Source of the DNA: Cladocopium goreaui
Taxonomy: Eukaryota; Sar; Dinophyceae; Suessiales; Symbiodiniaceae
NCBI GenBank assembly: GCA_947184155.2
Contig: CAMXCT020006423.1
Span: 248,001 to 312,000, forward strand
Reading direction: 5' to 3'
DNA: 64,000 nucleotides
The notes beneath the pieces were generated by a model. It was not told where the DNA came from. It saw only the letters and a list, made by a program, of their open reading frames with translations, and did not search any database. Positions within the stretch are counted from its first letter, which is position 1. Each line of letters begins with the position of its first letter. Shown piece by piece: positions 28,981 to 39,798 of this stretch. The translations under genes were made by a program, and so were the position numbers.

Positions 28981-31800
28981 TGGTAGTCCTTAAATAAAGA
29001 GTTTGAATTTAGATCATGGCATTGTGGAAGGCAAGGGGGGGAAGTTTAAATCAAGAATTAGATTTTAGATCATGGCATTGTGGAAGGCAAGGGGGGGAAG
29101 TTTAAATAAAGAGTTAGGTTTTAGATCATGGCATAGTGGAAGGCAAGGGGGGGAAGTTTAAATAAAGAGTTAGATTTTAGATTATGGCATAGTGGATGGC
29201 AAGGGATGGCAAGGGAAGGCAAGTTTAAGTAAAGAGGTAGATTTTAGATCATGGCATTGTGGAAGGCAAGGGGGGGAAAGTTTAAATAAAGAATTCGATT
29301 TTAGATCATGGCATTGTGGAAGGCAAGGAGGGGAAGTTTAAATAAAGACTTAGAATTTAGATCACGGCATTGTGGAAGGCAAGGGGGGGAAGTTTAAATA
29401 AAGAGTTTGGTTTTAGATCATGGCATAGTGGAAGGCAAGGGGGGGAAGTTTAAATAAAGAGTTAGGTTTTAGATTGTGGCATAGTGGATGGCAAGGGAAG
29501 GGAAGTTTGAATAAAGAGGTAGATTTTAGATCATGGCATTGTGGAAGGCAAGGGAGGGAAAAGTTTAAATAAAGAAGTCGATTTTAGATCATGGCATTGT
29601 GGAAAGGCAAGGGGGGGAAAAGTTTAAATAAAGAATTCGATTTTAGATCATGGCATTGTGGAAAGGCAAGGGGGGGAACTTTAAATAAAGACTTAGAATT
29701 TAGATCATGGCAAGATTTTAGATTATGGCATAGTGGATGGCAAGGAGAGGGAAGTTTGAATAAAGAGGTAGATTTTAGATCATGGCATTGTGGAAGGCAA
29801 GGGGGGGAAACGTTTAAATAAAGAATTCGATTTTAGATCATGGCATTGTGGAAAGGCAAGGGGGGGAACTTTAAATAAAGACTTAGAATTTAGATCATGG
29901 CATTGGAAGGCAAGGGGGGGAAGTTTAAATAAAGAGTTAGGTTTTAGATCATGGCATTGTGGAAAGGCAAGGGGGGGAACTTTAAATAAAGACTTAGAAT
30001 TTATATCTCGTCCAAGCTGCCAAAAGATATATTCTCAGAACAAGCATGGAAAGAATAAAATATGGCCCATCCTGGTCGCAGGCTCTTGTGCAGACCGATC
30101 TCCACGTTGAAGAAGTTGTAGCATGGTGGTAGTCCTTAAATAAAGAGTTTGAATTTAGATCATGGCATTGTGGAAGGCAAGGGGGGGAAGTTTAAATCAA
30201 GAATTAGATTCTAGATCATGGCATTGTGGAAGGCAAGGGGGGGAAGTTTAAATAAAGAGTTAGGTTTTAGATCATGGCATAGTGGAAGGCAAGGGGGGGA
30301 AGTTTAAATAAAGAGTTAGATTTTAGATTATGGCATAGTGGATGGCAAGGGAAGGCAAGTTTAAGTAAAGAGGTAGATTTTAGATCATGGCATTGTGGAA
30401 GGCAGGGGGGGAAAAGTTTAAATAAAGAATTCGATTTTAGATCATGGCATTGTGGAAGGCAAGGAGGGGAAGTTTAAATAAAGACTTAGAATTTAGATCA
30501 CGGCATTGTGGAAGGCAAGGGGGGGAAGTTTAAATAAAGAGCTAGGTTTTAGATCATGGCATAGTGGAAGGCAAGGGGGGGGAAGTTTAAATAAAGAGTT
30601 AGATTTTAGATTATGGCATAGTGGATGGCAAGGGAAGGGAAGTTTGAATAAAGATGTAGATTTTAGATCATGGCATTGTGGAAGGCAAGGGGGGGAAAAG
30701 TTTAAATAAAGAATTCGATTTTAGATCATGGCATTGTGGAAAGGCAAGGGGGGGAAAGTTTAAATAAAGAATTCGATTTTAGATCATGGCATTGTGGAAA
30801 GGCAAGGGGGGGGAACTTTAAATAAAGACTTAGAATTTAGATCATGGCAAGATTTTAGATTATGGCATAGTGGATGGCAAGGGAAGGGAAGTTTGAATAA
30901 AGAGGAAGATTTTAGATCATGGCATTGTGGAAGGCAAGGGGGGGAAGCGTTTAAATAAAGAATTCGATTTTAGATCATGGCATTGTGGAAAGGCAAGGGG
31001 GGGAACTTTAAATAAAGACTTAGAATTTAGATCATGGCATTGGAAGGCAAGGGGGGGAAGTTTAAATAAAGAGTTAGGTTTTAGATCATGGCATTGTGGA
31101 AGGCAAGGGTTAGATTTTAGATTATGGCATAGTGGATGGCAAGGGAAGGGAAGTTTGAATAAAGAGGTAGATTTTAGATCATGGCATTGTGGAAGGCAAG
31201 GGGGGGAAAAGTTTAAATAAAGAATTCGATTTTAGAAAGTTTAAATAAAGAATTCGATTTGAGATCATGGCATTGTGGAAAGGCAAGGGGGGGAACTTTA
31301 AATAAAAGACTTAGAATTTAGATCATGGCAAGATTTTAGGTTATGGCATAGTGGATGGCAAGGGAAGGGAAGTTTGAATAAAGAGGTAGATTTTAGATCA
31401 TGGCATTGTGGAAGGCAAGGGAGGGAAACGTTAAAATAAAGAATTCGATTTTAGATCATGGCATTGTGGAAAGGCAAGGGGGGGGGAACTTTAAATAAAG
31501 ACTTAGAATTTAGATCATGGCATTGGAAGGCAAGGGGGGGAAGTTTAAATAAAGAGTTAGATTTGAGATCATGGCATTGTGGAAGGCAAAGGGGTGGAAG
31601 TTTAAATAAAGAGTTCGATTTTAGATCATGGCACTGTGGAAGGCAAGGGGGGGAAGTTTAAATTCTTTTTTTAGATCGTGGCATTGTGGAAGGCAAGGGG
31701 GAGGGGAAGTTTAAATAAAAATTTAGAATTTAGATCATGGCATTGTGGAAGGCAAGGGAGGGGAAGTTTAAACAAAAATTCAGAATTTAGAGCATGGCAT
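28981..31800. repeat. 2.8-kb array of a ~57-nt unit with higher-order duplication
   Basis: About 48 units of GTTTAAATAAAGAGTTAGAT-TTTAGATCATGGCATTGTGG-AAGGCAAGGGGGGGAA, with variants in the G run and the AGAGTT/AGAATTC/AGACTT positions. A non-repeat marker of about 140 nt (CTCGTCCAAGCTGCCAAAAG ... GTAGCATGGTGGTAGTCC) occurs at 28861 and again at 30007. The order of unit variants after it is also repeated. A segment of about 1,145 nt has therefore been duplicated in tandem. ORFs such as WKARGGSLNKE repeats are by-products. Confidence 0.9.
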
Positions 31801-31919
31801 TGTGGAAGGCAGGGAGGGGGGCGCAAGTGAATAGGCTGGGGGGCGCTATTGGAGGCGCAAGTGATCGGTTTGAGGCGCAAGTGATCAGGCGGCGCAACCC
31901 TCTCAAAAGCCTTTCTCAA

Positions 31920-32405
31920 ACACCTTTCGAACCTTGCTCAAACCCCCTTCAAACCTTTCCGAAGCCCCCTTGAAGCCCTCTGAAGCCCTTCTAAAGCCCC
32001 CACCAAGCCGCCTTGAAGCCCTCTTCACCTTGAAGCCCCCTTCAAGCCCTTCTCAATCCCCTGAAACCCTTCTGAAGCCCCCTTCAAGCCCCGCTTGAAG
32101 CCCCCTTCACCTTGAAGCCCCATTGAAGCCCTTCTCAAGCCCCCTTGAAGCCCTTCTGAAGCCCCCTTGAAGCCCTTCTCAAGCCCCTTCACCTTCCCTT
32201 GAAGCCCTTCTCAAGCCCCCTTCAAGCCCCCTTGAAGCCCCCTTGAAGCTCCCTTGAAGCCCTTCTCAAGCCCCCTTAAAGCCCCCTTCAAGCCCTTGAA
32301 GGCTTCACAAAGGTGAAGCCCCCTTCAAGCCCCCTTGAAGCCCCCTTGAGAAGGGCTTGAAGCCCCCCTTGAAGCCCCCCCTTGAAGCCCCCCTTCAAGC
32401 CTTCT
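31920..32405. repeat. GAAGCCCCCTT tandem array, right
   Basis: Same degenerate units as 28055-28510 (CCCTTGAAGCCCTTCTCAAG, CCCTTCAAGCCCC), in the same written orientation, about 480 nt. Confidence 0.8.
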
Positions 32406-32594
32406 GAAGGTGAAGGGTACTGTTCGTTTTAGTCTTCGGATCCTTCCTGACGCTCCGCGCTGTGGCGTGAGATAGGGTACTAAACCGCCCGCAACACAAA
32501 AATTGTTTTTTTCCGTCCAGCCTCTTGGCTTTCGTCAGGTCGTTGTCCGAGCCCCCATTACCTTTCGGCGGGTCTACAGTCTTGAGTCTTACCA

Positions 32595-32690
32595 GTACTC
32601 GCGGACCAGCGGGGAATCGAACCGCCACCGGAAGTCTGTCAGCACCACAAGAGTGATGCCCTACCAACTTCACCACGAGGACGGCTGGCT
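32595..32690 (-). repeat. tRNA-like / SINE head with A and B boxes
   Basis: On the minus strand TGGTGAAGTTGG fits the Pol III A box (TRGYNNARYNGG), and about 50 nt later GGTTCGATTCC fits the B box exactly. The sequence between can form part of an anticodon-like stem (GCATC/GGTGC). The acceptor and T stems do not pair cleanly and the loop sizes are off. A tRNA pseudogene or the head of a tRNA-derived SINE is more likely than a working tRNA. Confidence 0.45.
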
Positions 32691-33110
32691 TTCGCCAGGT
32701 CGTTCAACATGTTCGATTGAATGTTGCATAGAACCGGTATATTAACCAATTAATGCATACAAAAAGCCGCCATTGGTGGGGAGCCGCAAGAGTGAACTGG
32801 TGTGGGACCTGTACATAGTCCAGCAGCCGTCACGAAAGAACAGCAAACAGAAAAAAACACCCAAAGCAACAGAACACACAACAAAACAACCAAACAAACA
32901 AAAAGCACCAAAAACACAAAAAACGATAGTGATCGGCGGTCTGACTATCGATGAGGTAGAGGTGATAGCATTGTATCAGCATTTTTGTGTTCTCGCCACA
33001 GCGCGGTGGGTTTAGTTGGACTCTTTGTTTGTACGATTGTTCTACAAATTCCATTTGTTTGTGTGACGGGCGCAGCATTTTGAAAACCCCATACGGCCAT
33101 CTTAAAGGTT
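32690..33110. repeat. Right arm of the large inverted repeat
   Basis: Reverse-orientation counterpart of 27600-28020: CTTTCGCCAGGTCGTTC, ATTAATGCATACAAA, GGGACCTGTACATAGTCC, an A/C-rich tract matching the T/G-rich one, then the CAGCGCGGTGGGTTTAGTTG block. With the left arm it brackets all the tandem arrays. Confidence 0.6.
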
Positions 33111-33429
33111 GAAGCGCGGCAGGCGCAGCGCTTGAGAACCCTACGCGGCAGGTGCAGCGCTTGAGAACTCCGTGCGGCCATCGTAAAGGTTGAAGTGCGG
33201 CAGGTGCAGCGCTTTGGCTTGCAGATGCAATTCGTCACTGTTTTCTGATGTTGGCTCTCTTGAGACCATCGTGGAGAGCAACTAAACCCACCGCACTGGA
33301 GAACACAATTTTGGTGTTGCGGGCCAGACGGTTTTGTACCCAACTAAACGCTCCGCGCTGTGGCATGAGATCAATTTCGGCCGGTCGGCTTACATTCCAA
33401 GATTTTTTTTTTGTATGTTTTTTATTGAA

Positions 33430-34165
33430 ATCTATTGCAGGTTCCGGTGCGCGAGCTGAACCACTTCAAGCAGCAGCGCAAAGCGTTTGCGACAGGCATC
33501 TCAACTGTGTTGCTTTGGCTTGTAGATGCAATTCGTCACTGTTTTCTGATGTTGGCCATCTTGAGACCATTGCGGAGAACAAGACAGAACAGAAATCGGC
33601 AGCAAAGCGCTGCCAGCGGTTGCCAAAAGCACCCCAACGCTGCCAAGCTAGGATGTGCGTTTTCCACAGCGTAGAGCGTGTTTTTGATGAATTTGGACTA
33701 CTATACCCTCAAAACCGTGGAAATTTGCGGAAAAACATGGCCAGCGTATAGCGTATACTCGGTTCAATTCATAAAAAATACTACTCGGTTTAATTCATAA
33801 AAAATATTACTAAAAATCTTTTAAAATGTGCTGAGCGGCCAAAATAGATCCACTCTTGGCCGGTCAGCTCACATTCTAAGAGTTCCTTCGGCCAAACTCG
33901 AAGGAAAAAAAAGGTCAGCTCACATTCTAAGAAATATTTTTTTACTAATGTTTTTTTATCGACTTGAACCAACTATACACTTTTTGCTCCTGCCGAAAGG
34001 CAACGGGCTCGGGACAAAAAAAACTATACACTTTTTGCTGGCCATGTTTTTCCGCAAATTTCCACGGTTTTTAGGGTAAAGAGTGCAAGTTCATCAACTA
34101 TACACTCCGCGCTGTGGGAAAACGCACATCCTAGCTTGGCGGCTGTTGGAGTGTTTTTAGCAACC
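33430..34165. mobile_element. Foldback repeat family, copy C (core deleted)
   Basis: 33430-33640 repeats 20165-20375. Then left arm 33616-33845 (GGTTGCCAAAAGCACCCCAA, GCCAAGCTAGGATGTGCG...) is followed almost directly by the inverted right arm 33850-34165 (...CGCACATCCTAGCTTGGCGG, GTTGGAGTGTTTTTAGCAACC). The spacer is only a few bases. This is a pure hairpin version of copy A with the internal 1 kb missing. The sequences TAAGAGTTCCTTCGGCC and CCTGCCGAAAGGCAACGGGC look like small insertions inside the right arm. Confidence 0.7.
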
Positions 34166-34359
34166 GCTGGACCCCCTTCTGCATGTGCCTGTCCAGGGAT
34201 GGGTATCATGTCAATCAACACCTGTCGCAGGGCATGTTCGGAAACAAGGGGGTCATCTCGTACATCTCTGCCTTCGCGTGGCACTGTGTGCAGGTCCGAA
34301 CATCCGTTTTCCGCAGCCTGCAATAAGGCACTACAAGGTGCGCTTGCAATGATCCGGGT

Positions 34360-36065
34360 GGGCTCTTTGTTTGCACGATTATTTCAGAGATTCAACTTTT
34401 TGCGTGACAGGCGCAGCACTTGAGAACCCCGTACGGCCCATCTGAAAGGTTGAAGCGCGGCTGGATACTTTTATTTGACGCCTTCATTGCGGCCCAGATG
34501 AAAGATTTCCCTCATTTGCAGAGGAAACCAACAAAGCTTCGTTTCGTTGCTTGCCCCGTCCATGGAACAAAGCTGAAAAAATTGCAGTAGTGAACTCTTT
34601 CTCATCAATGTGGTTGGAAATCAATCAGCGCTCCAGGAGAAGGACAGCGCCCATCACAGTGGCAAGCCCAACCTGAAGCCTCCACCAAGAAGATAAACGC
34701 GATCTTTGACCCTCAGCCATGATTTCTGTAGCTTCCCTTTTTTCTTCACTGGAAGATTGGACTATCTACACACACACCGAAAGCCGGTGTGACGCTCGGA
34801 GATTTACAGATGCTTCAAAAGCGGCTTGTGGTGTTCAGATTTACAGTTCCTGTGGAGAATCCCGACATCGGCATTCCTGCAAAGGGGAATCGTCGATGTT
34901 TGCGCTTCCAGACTCCAGACTAGTTGCAAATCCAAGATGAGGATTTGACGTATGTTTAAATCCCCGCGCCCCATCTTCAATTTTCGACGGAGGCTTAAAT
35001 GTTGCAGTTTCACCTTTTGAAATAATAGCCATCAAAAAGAAATTTTTGCTGCAAGGAAAGATGGCCGTACGGGGTTCAAGGGCTGCGCAGGCTTCAATGT
35101 TAAACTGGGTTCTCAAAGCGCAGCGCCTGCCGTCAACCTTTAAGATGGCCGTACTGTGTTCTCAAGCGCCGCACCTGCCGCACTTCAAGCTTTACGATGG
35201 CCGCACGGAGTTCTCAAGCAGTGCACCTGCCGCGCTTCAACTTTGAAGATGGCCGTACAGAGTTCTCAAGCGCTGCGCCTACCGCGCTTCAACCTTCAAG
35301 ATGGCCGTACGGGGTTCTCAAGTGCTGCGCCCGTCACGCAAACAATGGAATTTGTAAAATAATCACAAAAAAAGACCCCCACTAAACCCACCGCGCTGTC
35401 CATTTTGGCCGGTCGGCTTACATTCTATTTTTTTTTTAGTAATGTCTTTTTATCGAATTGAACCAACTATACGCTTTTCGCTGGCCATGTTTTTCCGCGA
35501 ATTTCCACGGTTTTCACGGTATAGTAGTCCAAGTTAATCAACTATACGCTCCGCACTGTGGGAAAACGTCGTAGCTTGGCGGCGGTGCCTGCCACATGTT
35601 GCAGCAGTGCCCACTGCTACATTGCCCGATAGTGCATTCCTCTCGGCACTGGGAACCCCAGCGGCCCGAATGGTCCCACCACAAACTGGATCACTGGCAC
35701 AACGAGCTATAGAAGAGTGGGAACGAAACCTGTGTGAAAACAAAGCAGTCGCAATCCTGGAGCGGATGCAGGCTGGAAGCCCCCAATGCCTTCATCCAAG
35801 CCATCACTAGGATCATGCAAGAACCACCCAGTCATTGCGCAAATGATCAACTCAGAGGTAAGCGATGACCCAGCACCCCCGGAGAGAGCAGCCAGCTTTT
35901 GAGTCCCCGTGCCTCGTGAGCCTCGCTTTTGTCCTCGTGCCTCGGGCAGGCCTCGGTAAGCCTTGGAGCGCCTCGAATGCCAACAAACCTGCTTCATCAT
36001 GGCTCCCAAAACAAGATCCAAAAAAACCAGTAGAAATATGGCGGCCAGAAAGGGACCTCGACTGT
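34360..36065. mobile_element. Foldback repeat family, copy D
   Basis: Same orientation as copy A: 34360-35340 matches 20680-21860, and 35395-35585 matches 22010-22205. 35930-36065 (CCTCGGTAAGCCTTGGAGCG ... AGAAAGGGACCTCGACTG) matches 22270-22395. Between the last two blocks is a 340-nt unique insert (35590-35930) with no recognised gene. The left terminal arm is missing. From 36066 to about 36895 no gene can be supported. Confidence 0.65.
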
Positions 36066-36902
36066 ACCCACTTAGTTTCTGTGTTCTGAACTGTGTTGAC
36101 CAACGTGAATGTTGGCTCAAGCCTGCGAGAGCGAAAAGTGTGTGAGTGTGTCGCTGTGAGACGGCCTGGGAGAGTCGAGACTGCAGAAACGCGAAGCGAT
36201 CACCTTTTTTTTGTTGTGTTTTTGTTTTGGTTTTGTCAGGCCAAAAGCGGGAGATATCCGAAAGGTTGGTGTCTTGAGAGCCCGCTTGGCTCAGAAGTTC
36301 TCTGAAAAGGAGTAGGCGCTTCTTGGCATCTGTCCGGCATGTCGGCTTTCAACTTGGCGTCTTGCGAAGACAAGTTGTCCTGCTCTGGCAATCATTGATC
36401 TGAGAATTTCGGACCTGGTATTCGCTACGAACTAATTACAATGTGGCGTGCAAAAGCCACGACTTCCCGCATTGGTTTGGCTTCCAGGGCTGTCTGGGGT
36501 GTTGATGGTTTCAAATTCATCTGAGAAGACGCCTCTGGATGACGCTTGAGTCATTGTTTGTTGACGGATGCTCTCATGGAATGCTTGGATAGCGAGAGTC
36601 GGAGTGGGGCATGTGACTCCAAGGACCGTAAAGCTTTGACACACAAAGTTAGATTGCGAAAACCGCTTTCAAACCTCTCGTGAAAACCAGGGAGATTGCA
36701 GGAGTCCAACCACTTCGAGACCAAATTCCGTCCTGCCAACATCCCGACCGAGGCTTTGAGGGGTGTCACAGACAAGAGGTCCTACTGCAGAGAGAGCTCC
36801 GACCCAGCAGTTGACTGAGGCGTCTATGAAGCCACTCTGAAAAGAGAATGAGCGAGGTTTCCTGAAGGGCCGCCAGTTAGTGAGATCCCGACTGGCAGCA
36901 CC

Positions 36903-37250
36903 TTAACCCGCCGTTTTGGTGTGATCCAAAAAGAAAAAGTAAGGCCCATAGATGATTATAAAGCCAACCAGATGGAAGTAATCACTCTTCATGGGTTGAT
37001 CATAGCTTGCACGGGGGCCTCCATCCTCAGAGCCTTTGCCAACGCAGGCAAAGAAACCCTGGTCGCGAAATGCCGGGACCTTGCATCGGCCTACAAAGAA
37101 ATGCCACTCTCAGATGAAGCATACAGGCTTGATTCTTTTCTAGTGGTCTTCAACCCTAAGACAGGGGAACCAGAAATTTACCAGCAAGCAGTTTTACCTT
37201 TTGGGCCTATTGCATCCGTGACAGCATTCCTTGGTTGCGATGGACATCTG
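36903..37250 (+). pseudogene. Reverse transcriptase fragment
   Basis: The frame reads 'RRFGVIQKEKVRPIDDYKAN', then 'CRDLASAYKEMPLSDEAY', 'LVVFNPKTGEPEIYQQAVLP' and 'FGPIASVTAFL'. These correspond to RT fingers/palm blocks: K-V-R-x-I-D-D, a D-x-x-x-A-Y-K segment with the first catalytic Asp, and the L-P-F-G-x-x-A-S-V block common in dinoflagellate retroelements. Similarity then fades at about 37250, before the expected YxDD box, although the frame stays open to 37365. It is a 5'- and 3'-truncated copy. Its lineage differs from the RT at 57838-61158. Confidence 0.55.
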
Positions 37251-37399
37251 GCGTCATCAGACTTTGAGATCCCGGTCAAGAAGAAAGGAGCGGCTGCTTT
37301 CAGATCTCTGCACATTGTTTTGGTGCAGTTTTTTGAGCAACGAAATAAGTTCAAGAGAATAACATGACCCTTTTTGATTTCAGAGACGATGAGAACCTG

Positions 37400-38650
37400 A
37401 CTGCAGCGTCAAACATCCTGCAGAACATGCGACTCCAGATTCAACAGGTTCGAGTGAACCTCAATTTTTTTGCACGCCATGCAAATTCTCCAAGTTACAG
37501 TAGTCGCAGGCTGCAGCCGTTCTTCCGTCAGAAAGGCCGCCTACCATTCGTGGAACAATTTTCGATGAGTCCACGTCATATGACAATTTTTCGATCCAAC
37601 GTTAGTGCAATCACGTTAGAGGGATGTTCACACATGAATTCATGCATGTTTCTTTGAAATTGATACAGGCACGCAGTGTTAGGATCAAATAGCAAAACGG
37701 TATCGAGGTTTGTTGCAGAGGTGTGCAGCCAAATTGTGATGGAAAAAATGCCAATGGATTTGCCACTTAAGACTGCAAATTTGCATTCTGAAGATGGTGT
37801 AAGTTTACGACCTTTTGTCATGGTTTGCGACAGTTCCAATACGCATCCCTTGAGTCTCCGAAATTAGTAAATTTATGTAAATTTAATTTGGCAAAAAATT
37901 GCCTAAATATGTGTTTTTTACTGTAAAACATGTTGAAGTGCACTTTTTTATTTACTATTTACTTCATGTTTTGTGAATATACTTTACCGATACCTAAATT
38001 AAGTTATTGATATACCTAAGTTGATTTATTGTTAATATATCTTATGTTTTCAATGTATTTTTTGAAACATCCACTTTTTTTTTGAAAACGTTTCTTTTTT
38101 TCAGTGGCAACTTGGCTATTGCACAGACAGGGAGCAGATATATTCATGCAAACATTCACCATATATTTCATCTCAAGTAAACACATGAAAGTTGAGAAAC
38201 TCTGCGATGAACCAAACCATCCACTTTACTGATCCTGTCAAAGTATACGCATGGGAGAGTGTCCAAACCTATATTTACTTGAAAATTGCTAGGAACCTTT
38301 GCTTGGCCAAAAGTCTTGCGTGTTTAGTTGGTTAGTTATTTAGTTAGTTAGTTAGTTTGTTTGTTTGTGACAATTTGGACAAAAAATATAGAAAAAATGT
38401 TTTGCAAAAACATGAGGCGCAGATTGTGTGCAGTTCATGTGCAGTTTATATTCAATCTATATGCAGATTCCCAAACTGCATATGTGTATGCAGTGTATAT
38501 GCAATTTGGGCCAAACGGGGTGAAGGCTTTTAAAGGTTGAATCTGAAAATTTGATTTTTGGGGCCTTACGGTTCATTCATTTGTGGGGTGTAAGGTTCAT
38601 AAGGTTCCGGGCCTCAAGCTTCATAGATGTTTGGTGTTGCCTGCCCACAT
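37400..38650. other. AT-rich spacer with a short microsatellite
   Basis: No gene supported. A (TTAG)n-(TTTG)n tract occupies 38326-38368, and a 'GTGCAGTTTATATTCAATC' region has imperfect direct repeats of TGCAGT. Confidence 0.4.
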
Positions 38651-38879
38651 TTTTTTTGAATTCATGGTTCATAGATTACCAGTAGTACCGCACAAGGCGG
38701 TGGCGGAAGTTTCAAAGATAGGAAACATATAGGAGAGATCGGTTGTTGTGAATGACGGATGGCAGAGCGAATCCACTGATGGATCGAAAGGTGGTTTGAT
38801 TTTTTTTTCTGGAGTGGTTGCAATGGTTGCAGTGGTCACCTGGTCGGTCACCTCGCCCACAACTGCTGGATGTAGTGTG

Positions 38880-39145
38880 GTGTACAGCAGCTGTAGTTGT
38901 AGTTGTAGTGTGGTGGAGTTGTAGTTGTGGTGTAGTGTAATTAGTTTAGTGTAGTTGCAGTTGCATTTGTGATGGTGTAATGAGTGTAGCGTAACGTAAT
39001 GCAATGTAATGTATTGTAATGTTGGGTAGGGTAGTGTAGTGTAGTGTAATTGAGTGTGGTGTGGTGTGGTGTGGTGTAGTGTGGTGTAGTGTGGTGTAGT
39101 GTAATGTAGTGTAGTGTAGTGTGTGGTGTAGTGTGGTGTAGGTGG
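38880..39145. repeat. (GTGTA/GTGGT)n microsatellite
   Basis: Runs of GTAGT, GTGTAGT and GTGTGGT over about 260 nt. A second, larger tract of the same kind lies at 42690-43130. The His/Thr/Tyr-rich reading on the opposite strand is an artefact of the repeat. Confidence 0.8.
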
Positions 39146-39454
39146 AATGGTAAAAATTTGATTTTCAATGATATATTTTTTGTTTTTTTCATGTTTTTGA
39201 ACGTTTTTTGGGAATGTGTGTTTATTATTTTGTTTTCTTACTTGCATTTAAAAAAATGTTGTTGTATTTTGTTTTATTTTGTTTTTCTCAAATTTGTTTT
39301 TTTCAAAATATCTGTGGTTTTGATTTTCTTGCGGTTTGATTTGGTATGATATGTTCGAGTGTTTTCTCCGATGCATAGAAATTGCGATTAAATATTTTAA
39401 TATCTTAATCAATTGTTCATGTTTTTTGTGTTTGCTGTTATGACGTGACTGCTT

Positions 39455-39790
39455 TGATTAATGATTAATGATTAATGGATTAATGGATTAATGGATTAAT
39501 GGATTAATGATGAATGATTACTAGTTTTTTAATGATTAATGATTGATTGATTAATGATTATTTTTTTTTGCGTGGCAAATTTGGAACAAACACATGGATT
39601 TTTTTTTTTGCATGGCAAACCACATGGATATTTATTTGCGTGGCAAACTTGGAACAAAACGCATTTTTTTTTTACGTGGCAAACTTGGAACCAAACACAT
39701 GGATAATTTTTTGGCATGGCAAACTTGGAACCAAACACATGGATTGTTTTTTGCGTGGCAAACTTGAAACCAAACACATGGATTTTTTTT
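39455..39790. repeat. TTAATGGA repeats and a ~35-55-nt tandem repeat
   Basis: (GGATTAAT)n at 39455-39505, then about six copies of TTTTTTGCGTGGCAAACTTGG-AACCAAACACATGGAT from 39562 to 39785. T-run and unit lengths vary. Confidence 0.75.
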
Positions 39791-39798
39791 CCCTGATT

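Noticed and set aside
28981-31661. ORFs with repeated WKARGGSLNKE units that look like a repeat protein
   Set aside because: The 57-nt unit is a multiple of three only by average. Indels in the G run change frame between units, and there is no start or flanking coding sequence.
28981-31800. CRISPR-like regular array
   Set aside because: The units are contiguous with no unique spacers, there are no cas genes, and the genome is eukaryotic.
32595-32690. A functional tRNA gene on the minus strand
   Set aside because: Acceptor and T stems do not pair and the loop sizes are wrong; only the A and B boxes are sound.
36107-36120. GTTGGCTCAAG, close to the end of the dinoflagellate spliced leader, as a sign of a retroposed gene
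   Set aside because: Only the last 10 or so bases fit, with one mismatch in the T run, and no coding sequence follows at the right distance.
38669-39247. 192-codon minus-strand ORF rich in His, Thr and Tyr
   Set aside because: Mostly a translation of the (GTGTA)n microsatellite; its non-repeat ends show no motif.
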